Source: Candidatus Oscillochloris fontis
Lineage (GTDB): Bacteria; Chloroflexota; Chloroflexia; Chloroflexales; Chloroflexaceae
Assembly: GCF_004138135.1 (NCBI RefSeq)
Contig: NZ_RYFD01000005.1
Location: forward strand, 62,001-126,000
Length of the DNA stretch: 64,000 bases
Direction of reading: 5' to 3'
Shown: piece by piece, positions 25,201 through 35,115 of the stretch
How positions within the stretch are numbered: position 1 is the stretch's first letter
Layout: the number at the start of each line of letters is the position of its first letter
Notes under the pieces: generated by a model
What the model was told of the DNA's origin: nothing
The model's database searches: none
What the model saw: only the letters and a program-made list of their open reading frames with translations
Position numbers and translations under genes: made by a program

Positions 25201-27765
25201 TTACAGCACCTGCACCGGATCAACATCCACAACCCACCCGTGGAGTGGGCCAAGCCGCTCAAGGAAGCGCGCAATATTGGGGCTATCGGCCTGATCCGCC
25301 GGGATGCGCAGGATGAGGTGCCAGCGCCAATGGCCTCGGCTACGCTGGAAGAAGGCCGGCGCCGGGCCGATCAGGCTCCAGCCACCCAGATCGCGCTCTT
25401 CAATGCGCTCCTCGATCATACTGGCTAACCCAGTTGCCTCGCGCTTGCAGGTACTGGGGTTGCTGGCGGTGTAGATCAGGCGCACCAGCCGCCCAAAGGG
25501 CGGGTAGCCCACCTCGCGGCGGTAGGCGATCTCCTGGCGAAAGAAGGCGCGGTAGTCATGCTCTTGCGCCGCCTGGAGTGCGTAGTGATCGGGGCTATAG
25601 GTCTGAAAGATCACCTGCGCCCCCGCGCTGCGCCGCCCGGCGCGCCCCGCCACCTGGGTGAGCAGTTGGAAGGTGCGCTCGCCGCTGCGGAAATCGGGTA
25701 GGTGCAACCCGGTATCGGCGGCGATTACCCCCACCAGCGCCACGAGGGGCAGATCTAGCCCCTTGGCGATCATCTGGGTGCCGACGAGGACATCGGCTTT
25801 GCCCTGCAAGAAGGTATCGAGCATCTTGCTATGGCCGTGCTTACCGCGCACACTGTCGCGATCCCAGCGCAGCACCCGCGCTTGCGGGAAGAGGTGCTGC
25901 ACCTCCTCCACCACCCGCTGCGTCCCGACTCCAAAATCCTTGATGCGCGGGCTGAGGCAGTGTGGGCAGATCACCGGCACTAGTTCGCGCCGTCCACACG
26001 AGTGGCAGATCAGGCTGGAATTGGAGGGCGATTGATCATCATAGTGGAGCGTGAGCGGGTTGGAACAGACGCTACATCCGACCACAGAGCCACAATCGCG
26101 GCACATCACAAACGAGGCCGCGCCGCGCCGGTTGAGGTAGAGGATGCTCTGTTCCTTGCGTTCTAGGGTCGTCGTGAGTGCCTGTTGGAGCGCCTGGGAG
26201 AAGATTGAACGGTTGCCGTTGTGGAGTTCCTGGCGCATATCCACCAGCCGCACCGGCGGCAGCGGGAGCGTCACCGAGTGGTGCAGACCATCGGGGCCGA
26301 GGTTGCCCCCCACCCGCTCATCCAGTTCGAGCAGGTGGTAGCCGCCGCTGCGGGTTGCCTGATAGCTCTCGACACTTGGCGTCGCACTACCGAGGATCAC
26401 CACACTGTTGGTGAAGTGCGCCAACTGAATCGCCACATCACGCGCATGGTAGCGCGGGCCAGCATCGTGCTTGTAGGTCGGCTCGTGCTCCTCATCAATC
26501 ACGATCAGGCCCAGATCGGGCAGCGGAGCAAAGACCGCCGAGCGCGAGCCGATAGCGAGGCGCGCCTCACCTCGGCGTAGCCTGCGCCACTCATCGTAGC
26601 GTTCGCCCATACCCAGGCCGCTGTGCAACACCGCGATCTTGCCGGGGAACCGCGCCGCAAAGCGACGTACCAGTTGGGTTGTCAGGGCGATCTCTGGCAC
26701 CAGCACCAACGCCTGGCGACCCAGCCGCAAGGCGCGGGCGATCACCCGCAGGTAGACCTCGGTCTTGCCACTGCCCGTCACCCCGTGGAGGAGGAAGGTC
26801 TGCGCCTCCTGGTGCGCCTCCAACGCCGTGACCAGCGCCGTGTAGGCGCGCTGCTGGGGCGGGGTGAGTGGCGGCGGAACATCGGGAGCCACGCCATCGC
26901 CAGCGAGCGGATCGCGGCGCACCTCACGCTGCTCGATCTTCAGCAGGTCGCGCTCTTCCATTTGGCGTAAGAGCGTTGCCGTCGCACCCGTGGCAGCATA
27001 GATCGCGCTCACCGGCCAGACGCTCCAGCGGCCATCAAAGCCGCCATCTTCACCGGTATGGGTGCGATCTTGCTCGATCATCCAGCGGACGACCTGGGCT
27101 TGTTTGGGGGCGCGGGCTAGTGTGTCGAGGGCCGCATCCACCTCCTCGATGGGCAGAGACAACCGGGCCGTGCGCTCGGTACGTGGGCGAGCGCCGGGCG
27201 CACTCACGGTACTACCTCGGCTGAGCAATCCGCGCTCCACCAAGGCGGCATAGGCATCGCGCAGGTCGCTATCGCTGCCGCGTAGAGCGGTGCGTAACTC
27301 GCGTTCGGACTGCTGGCCATGGGTGCGCAGGTAGTAGAGAATCGCACGTTCGCGGGGTGGCAGACTGCCCAGCGTGGCCTGAATTCCCGCCGCAGTGGCT
27401 TGGTAGACTGGCTCAGCCTCTTGGCCAACCCCCGGTGGCAAGAGCAGTTCGAGCGCATCATAGAGCGGGGCGCGGTAGGTCTCGGCGACCCAGGCAGCTA
27501 GGCGGAGGCCCGTGGCGGTGATGGTTGCCTCCGGGTCGGCCAGATCGAGCACCTCGCGCAGATCGTGGCGGGCATCGCGTGGCTCAATGGGGCGCACCAC
27601 GACCACCACCCCCTGCACCCGCTGGCGGCGCAACGGCACCCAGACCAACTGCCCCGCCCGTGCCAACCCGCGCAGACGCTCCGGCACACGGTAGGAGAAG
27701 AGCGGGCTACGGCCCGCGCCCAGGCTTGCCCGCAGCGCAATCTCGGCGATCATGTCGTTCGGCAT
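25201..27765 (-). CDS. priA: Primosomal replication protein N' (PriA helicase)
   Basis: 854 residues. N-terminal 3' DNA-binding domain (SPLFSYRVPE, GQLVWVPLRRQRVQGVVV), Walker A GVTGSGKTEVYLR, VIDEEHEPTYKHD, ILGSATPSVES, the zinc-binding pairs CRDCGSVVGCSVC and CHSCGRRELVPVICPHC, and helicase motifs GTQMIAKGLDLP and QVAGRAGR. PriA reloads the replisome at stalled forks. The ATG at 27765 lies six bases after a TATACT, so the mRNA may be leaderless; the frame reaching 27801 begins in repeat sequence. Confidence 0.95.
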   Translation of the reverse strand: MPNDMIAEIALRASLGAGRSPLFSYRVPERLRGLARAGQLVWVPLRRQRVQGVVVVVRPIEPRDARHDLREVLDLADPEATITATGLRLAAWVAETYRAPLYDALELLLPPGVGQEAEPVYQATAAGIQATLGSLPPRERAILYYLRTHGQQSERELRTALRGSDSDLRDAYAALVERGLLSRGSTVSAPGARPRTERTARLSLPIEEVDAALDTLARAPKQAQVVRWMIEQDRTHTGEDGGFDGRWSVWPVSAIYAATGATATLLRQMEERDLLKIEQREVRRDPLAGDGVAPDVPPPLTPPQQRAYTALVTALEAHQEAQTFLLHGVTGSGKTEVYLRVIARALRLGRQALVLVPEIALTTQLVRRFAARFPGKIAVLHSGLGMGERYDEWRRLRRGEARLAIGSRSAVFAPLPDLGLIVIDEEHEPTYKHDAGPRYHARDVAIQLAHFTNSVVILGSATPSVESYQATRSGGYHLLELDERVGGNLGPDGLHHSVTLPLPPVRLVDMRQELHNGNRSIFSQALQQALTTTLERKEQSILYLNRRGAASFVMCRDCGSVVGCSVCSNPLTLHYDDQSPSNSSLICHSCGRRELVPVICPHCLSPRIKDFGVGTQRVVEEVQHLFPQARVLRWDRDSVRGKHGHSKMLDTFLQGKADVLVGTQMIAKGLDLPLVALVGVIAADTGLHLPDFRSGERTFQLLTQVAGRAGRRSAGAQVIFQTYSPDHYALQAAQEHDYRAFFRQEIAYRREVGYPPFGRLVRLIYTASNPSTCKREATGLASMIEERIEERDLGGWSLIGPAPAFFQRSRGHWRWHLILRIPADQADSPNIARFLERLGPLHGWVVDVDPVQVL

Positions 27766-27771
27766 AGCAGA

Positions 27772-27777
27772 AGTATA
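27772..27777 (-). promoter_or_regulatory. -10 element, leaderless start of priA
   Basis: On the minus strand TGC-TATACT ends six bases before the priA ATG. The -35 position falls in the R1 repeat and has no consensus; an extended -10 (TGn) is possible. Confidence 0.45.
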
Positions 27778-27786
27778 GCAGCAATT

Positions 27787-27859
27787 GTAGGGGCGAAGCA
27801 TCGCCCGCCAATATGCCAGAGTAGAGGGGACTACTATGCAGGCGATGCTTCGCCCCTAC
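27787..27859. repeat. R1 palindrome between two divergent promoters
   Basis: GTAGGGGCGAAGCATCGCCCGCC and GGCGATGCTTCGCCCCTAC with a 31-base centre. It lies between the priA -10 (27772) and the -10 of the PyrK-like gene (27881). Confidence 0.85.
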
Positions 27860-27877
27860 GGGATGATCGGGGAATAA

Positions 27878-27886
27878 TGGTACAAT
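27878..27886 (+). promoter_or_regulatory. Extended -10 of the PyrK-like gene
   Basis: TGG-TACAAT, 39 bases before the ATG at 27926. A -35 would lie in the R1 repeat; none is obvious. Confidence 0.4.
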
Positions 27887-27925
27887 GCTCACTCTCGGTG
27901 TCATCTCCTACCCCACCAACACACC

Positions 27926-28720
27926 ATGCCCCACCAACACCCGGTCATCATTGAGCGCCACGAGATCGGAGCCTTGCGCTCCCTACGCCTGCTTGCGCCG
28001 GAGATAGCGATTGCGGCCCAGCCGGGGCAGTATGTGTTGGCTGCGTGTAAACCTCCTACCAGCTACGACCCCATGTTGCGGCGGGCGATCTTTGTGGCCG
28101 GGGCCAACCCGCATGCGGGGACGATTGATCTGCTGGTGCAGCCCGATGATCGCGGCAATGCGTGGCTCTGTGAGCAACTGGTGGGCGTGCGCCTCGATCT
28201 GCTCGGCCCACAGGGTCGCCCCTTCAAACTCGATCCGCGTACCCGCAACCTGTTATTGGCTGGGACGGGAACTGCGTTACCGGCACTGCTCTTTCTGGCC
28301 CAGCGCGCCGCTGCTAAGGGCATCGCCGGGGTCCTCTTCGCTGCCGCCGCCGATTCCGCCTACCTGCCGCCCGCGTTTCTGCTGCCGCCTGAGTTTGAGT
28401 ACCAGAGCAGCGCCGATGGCCCCGCCAGCCTGATGGATATGCTGGCGGTACCGAGTATTGGTCACTCGCTCTTCAACACCCCGATTGCCTGGGCCGACCA
28501 GATCTGTTTTGCGCTCTCAGAAGATCTGCTTGCCTCCACAGCAGCGGCGGTACGTAACGGGCGCATGCGCTGGGAACGCGGCTTCGCCTTTGTCGTTGTG
28601 GACGGACGTATGCCATGTGGGATCGGGATCTGTCAGTCATGCTTGATCACGACCCACAAAGGGCTGCGCACGCGCTGTAAGGATGGGCCGGTGTTTGATC
28701 TGCGCGAGTTGGCCTCGTAG
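27926..28720 (+). CDS. Dihydroorotate dehydrogenase electron-transfer subunit (PyrK-like)
   Basis: 264 residues. A ferredoxin-reductase-like FAD domain (QPGQYVLAACKP, LRRAIFVAG, LDLLGPQGRPF), an NAD-binding half (NLLLAGTGTALPALLFLA) and a C-terminal [2Fe-2S] site with cysteines in MPCGIGICQSCLITT and TRCKDGPVFDLREL: the CxxxxCxxC...C pattern and the DGPVF ending are diagnostic for PyrK. It would pass electrons from dihydroorotate dehydrogenase to NAD in pyrimidine synthesis. No pyrD is adjacent. The start has no strong ribosome binding site. The stop is inside an R1 repeat. Confidence 0.85.
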   Translation: MPHQHPVIIERHEIGALRSLRLLAPEIAIAAQPGQYVLAACKPPTSYDPMLRRAIFVAGANPHAGTIDLLVQPDDRGNAWLCEQLVGVRLDLLGPQGRPFKLDPRTRNLLLAGTGTALPALLFLAQRAAAKGIAGVLFAAAADSAYLPPAFLLPPEFEYQSSADGPASLMDMLAVPSIGHSLFNTPIAWADQICFALSEDLLASTAAAVRNGRMRWERGFAFVVVDGRMPCGIGICQSCLITTHKGLRTRCKDGPVFDLRELAS

Positions 28721-28869
28721 GGGCGAAGCATCGCCCAGCATGTGGCCTGGGAAACACGGACACTATTGGCGGGCGATGCTTCGCCCCTACTTCAAAAAGG
28801 AGCAAAGCATCGCCCAGCATGTGGCCTGGGAAACACGGACACTATTGGCGGGCGATGCTTCGCCCCTAC
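28717..28869. repeat. Two R1 palindromes in tandem
   Basis: Copies 28717-28790 and 28799-28869 share an identical centre (CAGCATGTGGCCTGGGAAAC and beyond) and the same ttcaaaaa flank, at a 79-base period: a recent tandem duplication. The first opens with GTAG (PyrK-like stop codon), the second with GGAG. The reverse end of the second contains the stop codon of the hydrolase gene. Confidence 0.88.
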
Positions 28870-29732
28870 TTCAAAAAAGCACTCATCACCGCGATATACT
28901 CTGGGGCGCGGGTAAGGGCGGTAATGTGGCCACGACTATGGAACGTGTGGGTCTCGGCATGCGGGTAGCGCTGACGCAGTGCGGCCCGCTCGGCGGGTGA
29001 GAAGAGCGGATCGGCGGCAGTTTCGAGTAACAAGGTCGGCCCCTGCCATGAAGGGGTGCGCAACTGTTCGCCCTGACGATCCATATCAATCATCACGCGC
29101 ACCCGGTTGGCAAACTCGGTGACACTCAGGTTGGCTACAATACCCTTGAAATAGCGCTGCCAGAAGCGGTGCGCTGGGCTCTGCCCCTTGAGGACGACCC
29201 GCAGCACCGTGCTGAGGAAAGTACTGAAGGCTGGTTGCGAGCTACGGGTGATCAGATTGATCGCCAGTTCCATAGCGCGTGCGCGTTCGGGACGTGGCAC
29301 CCCCGTATCTCCAATCTGGAGGCTGGCAATTCGATCCGCGTGGCGCTGGACGAGATACTGGGCAACCATACCACTGTAGGATGCGCCAATCAGATGGATC
29401 GGGCCGGAGATCTCGCGGGCGATCAGATCATCGAGGCCGGCCAACAATTGCTCCAGCGATGCCACCTCAGCGGGGTAACTTGGCGCGACCACGCGGTAGT
29501 GGGGGGCAAAGGCGGTGACGTAGGCAAATGCCATCTCGGCAATACCGGGCGCACCGGGGAGCAACAGCAGGGTCTTCGGCCCATGCCCGGCGACGATGTA
29601 GCTCCAGGTGGTGCCTCCGAGATGCGCCGAGAGCGGATGGTGCTGCGAACGGAAGATCGCCAGTTGCACCTCGAGATCAGGATAGGTGCTCGTGGGCCAT
29701 AGGTTGCTGCGGGGGGGAGCGAGTGTTGTCAT
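28866..29732 (-). CDS. Alpha/beta hydrolase
   Basis: 288 residues. Nucleophile elbow GASYSG (Ser of GxSxG), acid in LLLETAADPLFSP and base in SRGHITAL form the triad; LLLLPGAPGIAEM supplies the oxyanion loop. The overall pattern resembles maspardin-like and other small-substrate hydrolases; substrate unknown. No signal peptide. Stop codon TAG lies in the R1 repeat that also borders the PyrK-like gene from the other side. Confidence 0.85.
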   Translation of the reverse strand: MTTLAPPRSNLWPTSTYPDLEVQLAIFRSQHHPLSAHLGGTTWSYIVAGHGPKTLLLLPGAPGIAEMAFAYVTAFAPHYRVVAPSYPAEVASLEQLLAGLDDLIAREISGPIHLIGASYSGMVAQYLVQRHADRIASLQIGDTGVPRPERARAMELAINLITRSSQPAFSTFLSTVLRVVLKGQSPAHRFWQRYFKGIVANLSVTEFANRVRVMIDMDRQGEQLRTPSWQGPTLLLETAADPLFSPAERAALRQRYPHAETHTFHSRGHITALTRAPEYIAVMSAFLK

Positions 29733-29836
29733 AGAGTTGATATTTGGTTATATAAAGTTGAGGATTTAACACATGTTCTCTCTTTATGATACCTGAGAAT
29801 AGGCGGGAGTCAATAGAGTTCGCAGAGGATGTAGTG

Positions 29837-29893
29837 TCCGCAGATTACGCAGATTATAAAAAAATAATCTGCGTAATCTGCGTAATCTGCGGA
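29837..29893. repeat. Inverted repeat, CGCAGATTACG type
   Basis: TCCGCAGATTACGCAGATTAT, an A-run, then ATAATCTGCGTAATCTGCG and a further TAATCTGCGGA. A hairpin with 21-base arms between the hydrolase promoter region and the M42 gene end. Confidence 0.75.
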
Positions 29894-29900
29894 TAAATAA

Positions 29901-29923
29901 CGCGGGCGCGTCGCGACGCACCC

Positions 29924-29927
<4 letters not shown>
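29901..29927. repeat. R3 palindrome (GGGGCGCGTCGCGACGCGCCCC type)
   Basis: GGGCGCGTCGCGACGCACCCCTAC. Its right end, read on the minus strand as GTAGGGGTGCG, contains the stop codon of the M42 peptidase gene. Confidence 0.75.
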
Positions 29928-30994
<1,067 letters not shown>

Positions 30995-31082
30995 GGTTGC
31001 TCCTCGCTGAGAAAGAGACTTGTTGTATTATAACATTGTCACTTTGTGCCTTTGTCCATCAATCTTCATCCGCCCTACAAGC

Positions 31083-31217
31083 AGGGCGTGTGCAAAGTCG
31101 TTGGGGCTGAAGCCCCAAACCCTCTTGTTTGTTGGTGGTTGACCCCCAACAAACAGACCTTCGGGGGCGGCGTAGCCGCCCCCGAACCCCCACCAGAGGT
31201 GACTTTGCCCATGCTCT
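31083..31217. mobile_element. MITE-like element upstream of nadK
   Basis: 135 bases between AGGGCGTGTGCAAAGTC and GACTTTGCCCATGCTCT, its imperfect terminal inverted repeat. Inside: TTGGGGCTGAAGCCCCAA, TTGTTTGTTGG/CCAACAAACA and CGGGGGCGGCGTAGCCGCCCCCG hairpins. It ends about 19 bases before the nadK start and must be transcribed with, or carry, the nadK promoter. Confidence 0.72.
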
Positions 31218-31236
31218 GGCCCTACGAGAGATCTGC

Positions 31237-32061
31237 ATGCAGCGTATCGCAATTATCTACAACCCCTTTTCGGAAGCATCGATCAGCCATTCGGCATTGC
31301 TAACTGCCTGGTTACGTGAACGTGGCATTGATATTTGGCGCGGTATTTCACAGGAGTGCCGCGAGTGCCCTCAGATTCTTGAAGATGCCGATCTGATGAT
31401 CGCCATGGGTGGTGATGGGACGGTGTTACGGGCGGCGCGGCTGGCCTTCCCTAGCGGGTTGCCGGTTCTGCCAGTGGCGTTGGGCCATCTGAGTTTTATG
31501 GCCGAGATTGGCCCCGCCGAGTTGTATGAGGGGATCGAGACGTTGCTCAATGGGGGGGGCTGGCACGATGAACGGGCGCTGATTGATGCCACGCTCTGGC
31601 GTGAGGGTGAACATATTGCTGATTTTGTCGCCCTCAATGAAGTCGTCATCTCGCGCAGCGAGATCAGCCGGGTGATCAATGTTGAGGTGGCAATTGATGG
31701 CTCGCTGCTCACCACGTACCTCGCGGATGGGGTGATTGTGGCTACGGCGACTGGTTCGACAGCCTACGCGCTGGCGGCGGGTGGCCCAATCATTGACCCG
31801 CGCTCACGGGCGTTGGCGCTGGTGCCGGTGGCGGCGCATCTGACTAACGTGCCCTCGATGGTATTGCATGAGGCGGCGGTGGTGACGATCACGATGCGTA
31901 GCCGTAACAATGCGAGTATTGCAATTGATGGCCGGGGCAATCTGCCCTTGCTGGAGGGGGATGAGGTGATGGTGCGCCGGAGTACGAAGGTGTGTACCTT
32001 CTTGCGGCTGCGCCATAGTAGCCAGTTCTATACCCAGTTGGCGGCCAAGCTGAAGCGATGA
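31237..32061 (+). CDS. nadK: NAD kinase
   Basis: 274 residues. MGGDGTVLRAAR holds the GGDGT motif, followed by PVLPVALGHLSFMAE (NxGxxGFL variant with H for N), the conserved LNEVVISR, and ATGSTAYALAAGGPI. It phosphorylates NAD to NADP. The ATG at 31237 has GAGAG eight bases upstream and fits the family; the frame open to 31129 is repeat sequence. Confidence 0.93.
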   Translation: MQRIAIIYNPFSEASISHSALLTAWLRERGIDIWRGISQECRECPQILEDADLMIAMGGDGTVLRAARLAFPSGLPVLPVALGHLSFMAEIGPAELYEGIETLLNGGGWHDERALIDATLWREGEHIADFVALNEVVISRSEISRVINVEVAIDGSLLTTYLADGVIVATATGSTAYALAAGGPIIDPRSRALALVPVAAHLTNVPSMVLHEAAVVTITMRSRNNASIAIDGRGNLPLLEGDEVMVRRSTKVCTFLRLRHSSQFYTQLAAKLKR

Positions 32062-32067
32062 GAATCC

Positions 32068-32130
32068 GTAGGGGCGCGTCGCGACGCGCCCCCCGTGTTT
32101 TCGTAGGGGCGCGTCGCGACGCGCCCCTAC
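32068..32130. repeat. Two R3 palindromes
   Basis: GTAGGGGCGCGTCGCGACGCGCCCC at 32068-32093 and a complete GTAGGGGCGCGTCGCGACGC...CCCTAC copy at 32103-32130. They lie between the convergent nadK and V4R genes and are likely terminators. Confidence 0.85.
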
Positions 32131-32144
32131 AAGATTGTCCCCAC

Positions 32145-32606
32145 TTAATCCAGCGGATCGATCTGATAGACACACTCTGCGGCACCCATCCCAGAACACA
32201 TCGTCTCTTTGCCGGTCATTCGCTTGCCGGTAAAGTGGGCAATCGATCCAATGAAGACGCCCATGGTAAAGGCGCAGTGTGGTTCGGGCGCATTGGTGAC
32301 GCCTGCGGTGCAGGCACCTTCGGTGATGTGTACCTCGAATCCTCCGTTGTCCTTGGCGACGATCTTTTGGACGAGACAGAGCCGGGTTCCATCTATACCG
32401 AGCACCTTGGCTAGGTTCTTCTGAATCTCATCGGCACTCTGTACTTTGCCCTCCAGACCGAGGCTCTTGACAATATCCTGCCCTCGCTCCCGGCCAGCAG
32501 TGACGATCAGTGCTCGACCTGCTGATTCTTCTGCGCCGGCGCGCAGAAAGTGGAAGCAAGTTACGCTCATCAACGCACCGAGTGTTGGACGATCTGCGTC
32601 TGCCAT
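32145..32606 (-). CDS. Stand-alone V4R-domain protein
   Basis: 153 residues. TAGRERGQDIVKSLG, FEVHITEGACTAGV, CAFTMGVFIGSIAHFTGKRM and the terminal GKETMCSGMGAAECVYQI fit the V4R (4-vinyl reductase) domain, a small-molecule-binding fold found in bacteriochlorophyll-synthesis protein BchJ and in many sensors. In Chloroflexota such proteins can be linked to phototrophy, but nothing in the neighbourhood supports a specific role. GGAG precedes the start by nine bases. The four cysteines of the C-terminal half may bind metal. Confidence 0.7.
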   Translation of the reverse strand: MADADRPTLGALMSVTCFHFLRAGAEESAGRALIVTAGRERGQDIVKSLGLEGKVQSADEIQKNLAKVLGIDGTRLCLVQKIVAKDNGGFEVHITEGACTAGVTNAPEPHCAFTMGVFIGSIAHFTGKRMTGKETMCSGMGAAECVYQIDPLD

Positions 32607-32714
32607 GGTAGGTTGCTCCGTTCATTATATGGTGGCGAGCGATCCCGTTTCGGTTGCTTAGAGTCTACTACCAACCCATTACCAAAAAGAATAATTCTTT
32701 GTGAATTCATTCTT

Positions 32715-35108
32715 TTACGGTATGGGTATACCAAGCGTTGTTGCGCCACCGCGATCCGTACTTGTGCCGGGGTAGAGCGAACGTTCGGCTACAATTGGTT
32801 GGGTACCACGTACTACCGCCGCCACGGATGCCTCATCGGGGTAGAGTTGGTGAACCGCCATGGTGTAGCGTGCTTCGGCGGGGATGCGCAACTGCTCGCT
32901 GGCGGTAGCGCCATCGGCAAAGACGAAGTTGACCGTGACCGTGGCCGGGGCGGGGTTGGGGTTGCTCACACACAGATAGTAACTGCTATCCCGCGTGCGG
33001 CCTTCCACAAACGCCCAGCTATAACTTGGTTCGAGCGCACCTGCCCCAACCGAACCGGCACCACCGCTGTTGAAGGTCATGGCGCGTTCGACTGCCACTG
33101 GGCGATCTGCGCGTACTTCGGTTGAGATACCTAGGTTGGGTACCACCTCATTCACATTGATTGCCAACTGGGTTCGCGGCGGAATGGCGTAGCGGCGCAT
33201 TGCTGCGGTGCCCTCTGGCCCCTGGAAGGTGGCCTCGACATTGGCGGGCTGATCATTGGGGTTGAGCACCAGCAACCGCATCTGGAAATCGCCCTCGGTG
33301 GTGCCCTCGGCAAAATACCAGCGCCGGGCGAGCATATCAATGCCGCGCCCAGTGTGCAGGCCGCGTTGCTGCTCGCCAAAGCGCATGGTGCGCTCGACCG
33401 CAATCGGTTGGCTGGCGATCACACGCACGCCGAAGTTGGCATTGGGTAGCACCTCATGGATCGAGACCACCAGCCGATCTTGAGCCGCGATCTGCACCTT
33501 CTGTTCAAGCTGGGTGCCGTCATTGCTCATATAGGTGATGGTTGCCGAGACCGGGTTGGACTGGGGATTGAAGAGGATCAGATAGGTGCGGCTCTCGCCT
33601 TGGGTTGAACCCTCGGCAAAGTACCAGATGCGCGAGAGGCGGTTGATGCCTGGCCCTCCATCAATGTCGGTGGTCAGGTTCATACTACGCTCGGCGAGGA
33701 TCGGGGCGCTCGACTCGATAATCGCCGGGATGGCGTTGGCATCGCTGATCAGATCGTTCACGATCAGGTCGCTGCGTGCCCCAGCGGGTACACTGATCAA
33801 GCGCACCAGCGGCGCATCACCGGGGCGCAGCAGCGTCACTTTGGCATCAGCAGCGCTGGCTGTAGGGTTGAAGAGCGCCAAGCGTTCGCTATAGTCACTC
33901 ACATTGCCTTCGGCAAAGTACCAGCGTGCCCGCACGGTAGACTGATCGGTGCGGCTGCGCAGTTGGGGCATGAGGGCCAGCGTCGCCTCGGCGGGGTCGG
34001 TGGCATTCGGATCGGCCTCGCGGTGGGCGGCGATGTTGGGGCGGGTGCTGCGTTGCCCGCCAATGCTGACGCTATGCTCACCGGTGGGAGCGATCTCGTA
34101 GGCTTGGCCGAGCCATGCGAGGAGGCTGATCAGGCTGGCTTGGGTGATCTCGCTGGGAGCGGCATCCTGCGCGGCGATCACCGCAACATGGATGGCCACA
34201 TCCCCCCCGGCCAGTCGGCCAACCTCAGAGGTTGGCCCGCCGACCCGCCCCTCAAAGACGTTGCCGTCGGCATCAATGACATAATGATAGGCCAGATCAT
34301 CCCAACCCAAGACGGTGGTCTGGTAGCTGAGCAGGGCGCGCATGAAATCACGGCTGTTCGTCGTGGTTGGATCGGCGGTGATCTGGTGGATGATGATCCC
34401 GCGTGGATCACGGCGGGCGGGGCGTGCCGCAACAATCTCGCCACTCCAGTCGCTGCGGGCGATCACCACCGGGCGCTGGGTGAGGGTCTGCTTGCCTGCG
34501 AGGATGGGTTGGCGGGGTAGCCCCGCCGCGAGGATCGGCGGGTCCTGGGCCGATTGGATATAGCTCAGATGCACCTGACTCAGCACGGCTGAGGCGCGGG
34601 CAACCTCACTTTGCATACTGATGCGCAGTTGGAGTTGGTTGCTGGTGGCAGCAAAGGCGCGCACATTGGCACTGGCAAACGCGCCATCGTCCGACTGTGA
34701 TCGGGCATCACCGCTCTCCAAGGGCTGCCAATCGCTCCAACCTGTCTCGGTATCCGCGCTATCCTCTGGGATCGTGCGCGCCCGTACCGCCAACTGCACC
34801 TGGGTGCCAGTCAGAAGTTCGGCATGCCACACCGCTCCCACCGCATGAAAGGCGAACTCGGTATTGAAGGGTGCCGACACAAACTCGCCTTGCACCTGAT
34901 CTTCGGCGAGGCGCAGTTCACCCCCGGCGTTATTGGTCACGAGCAACCCAGTGACACTCCCTGCCTCCCAGTCTGCGACCGTACTCATTTCCCAGCTCTC
35001 AATCGTGAGCATGGGTTCTGATTGGGCGTAGGCGGGCAGCGTTCCTATAACCAGGAACGCTGCGAGGAGGAGGGTGAGCATGGAGAGACAAGCGCGACAT
35101 TGGCGCAT
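32715..35108 (-). CDS. Secreted PGRP/amidase-fold protein with four WYFAEG repeats
   Basis: 797 residues. Signal peptide 1-28 (ending AYAQ). After a sandwich-like region (35-185) comes an N-acetylmuramoyl-alanine amidase/PGRP fold at 205-385: RGIIIHQI (His241), WDDLAYHYVIDADGNVFEGR, AAHREAD (His362) and ATDPAE (Asp371), the three likely zinc ligands. Four repeats of about 100 residues follow from 394, each with WYFAEG (SWAFVEG in the last), a LNP/FNP element and ERxM/ERSL. It probably acts on, or binds, cell-wall glycopeptides outside the cell. The ATG at 35108 starts seven bases after the upstream gene, giving an operon. Confidence 0.82.
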   Translation of the reverse strand: MRQCRACLSMLTLLLAAFLVIGTLPAYAQSEPMLTIESWEMSTVADWEAGSVTGLLVTNNAGGELRLAEDQVQGEFVSAPFNTEFAFHAVGAVWHAELLTGTQVQLAVRARTIPEDSADTETGWSDWQPLESGDARSQSDDGAFASANVRAFAATSNQLQLRISMQSEVARASAVLSQVHLSYIQSAQDPPILAAGLPRQPILAGKQTLTQRPVVIARSDWSGEIVAARPARRDPRGIIIHQITADPTTTNSRDFMRALLSYQTTVLGWDDLAYHYVIDADGNVFEGRVGGPTSEVGRLAGGDVAIHVAVIAAQDAAPSEITQASLISLLAWLGQAYEIAPTGEHSVSIGGQRSTRPNIAAHREADPNATDPAEATLALMPQLRSRTDQSTVRARWYFAEGNVSDYSERLALFNPTASAADAKVTLLRPGDAPLVRLISVPAGARSDLIVNDLISDANAIPAIIESSAPILAERSMNLTTDIDGGPGINRLSRIWYFAEGSTQGESRTYLILFNPQSNPVSATITYMSNDGTQLEQKVQIAAQDRLVVSIHEVLPNANFGVRVIASQPIAVERTMRFGEQQRGLHTGRGIDMLARRWYFAEGTTEGDFQMRLLVLNPNDQPANVEATFQGPEGTAAMRRYAIPPRTQLAINVNEVVPNLGISTEVRADRPVAVERAMTFNSGGAGSVGAGALEPSYSWAFVEGRTRDSSYYLCVSNPNPAPATVTVNFVFADGATASEQLRIPAEARYTMAVHQLYPDEASVAAVVRGTQPIVAERSLYPGTSTDRGGATTLGIPIP

Positions 35109-35115
35109 AGCAGCC

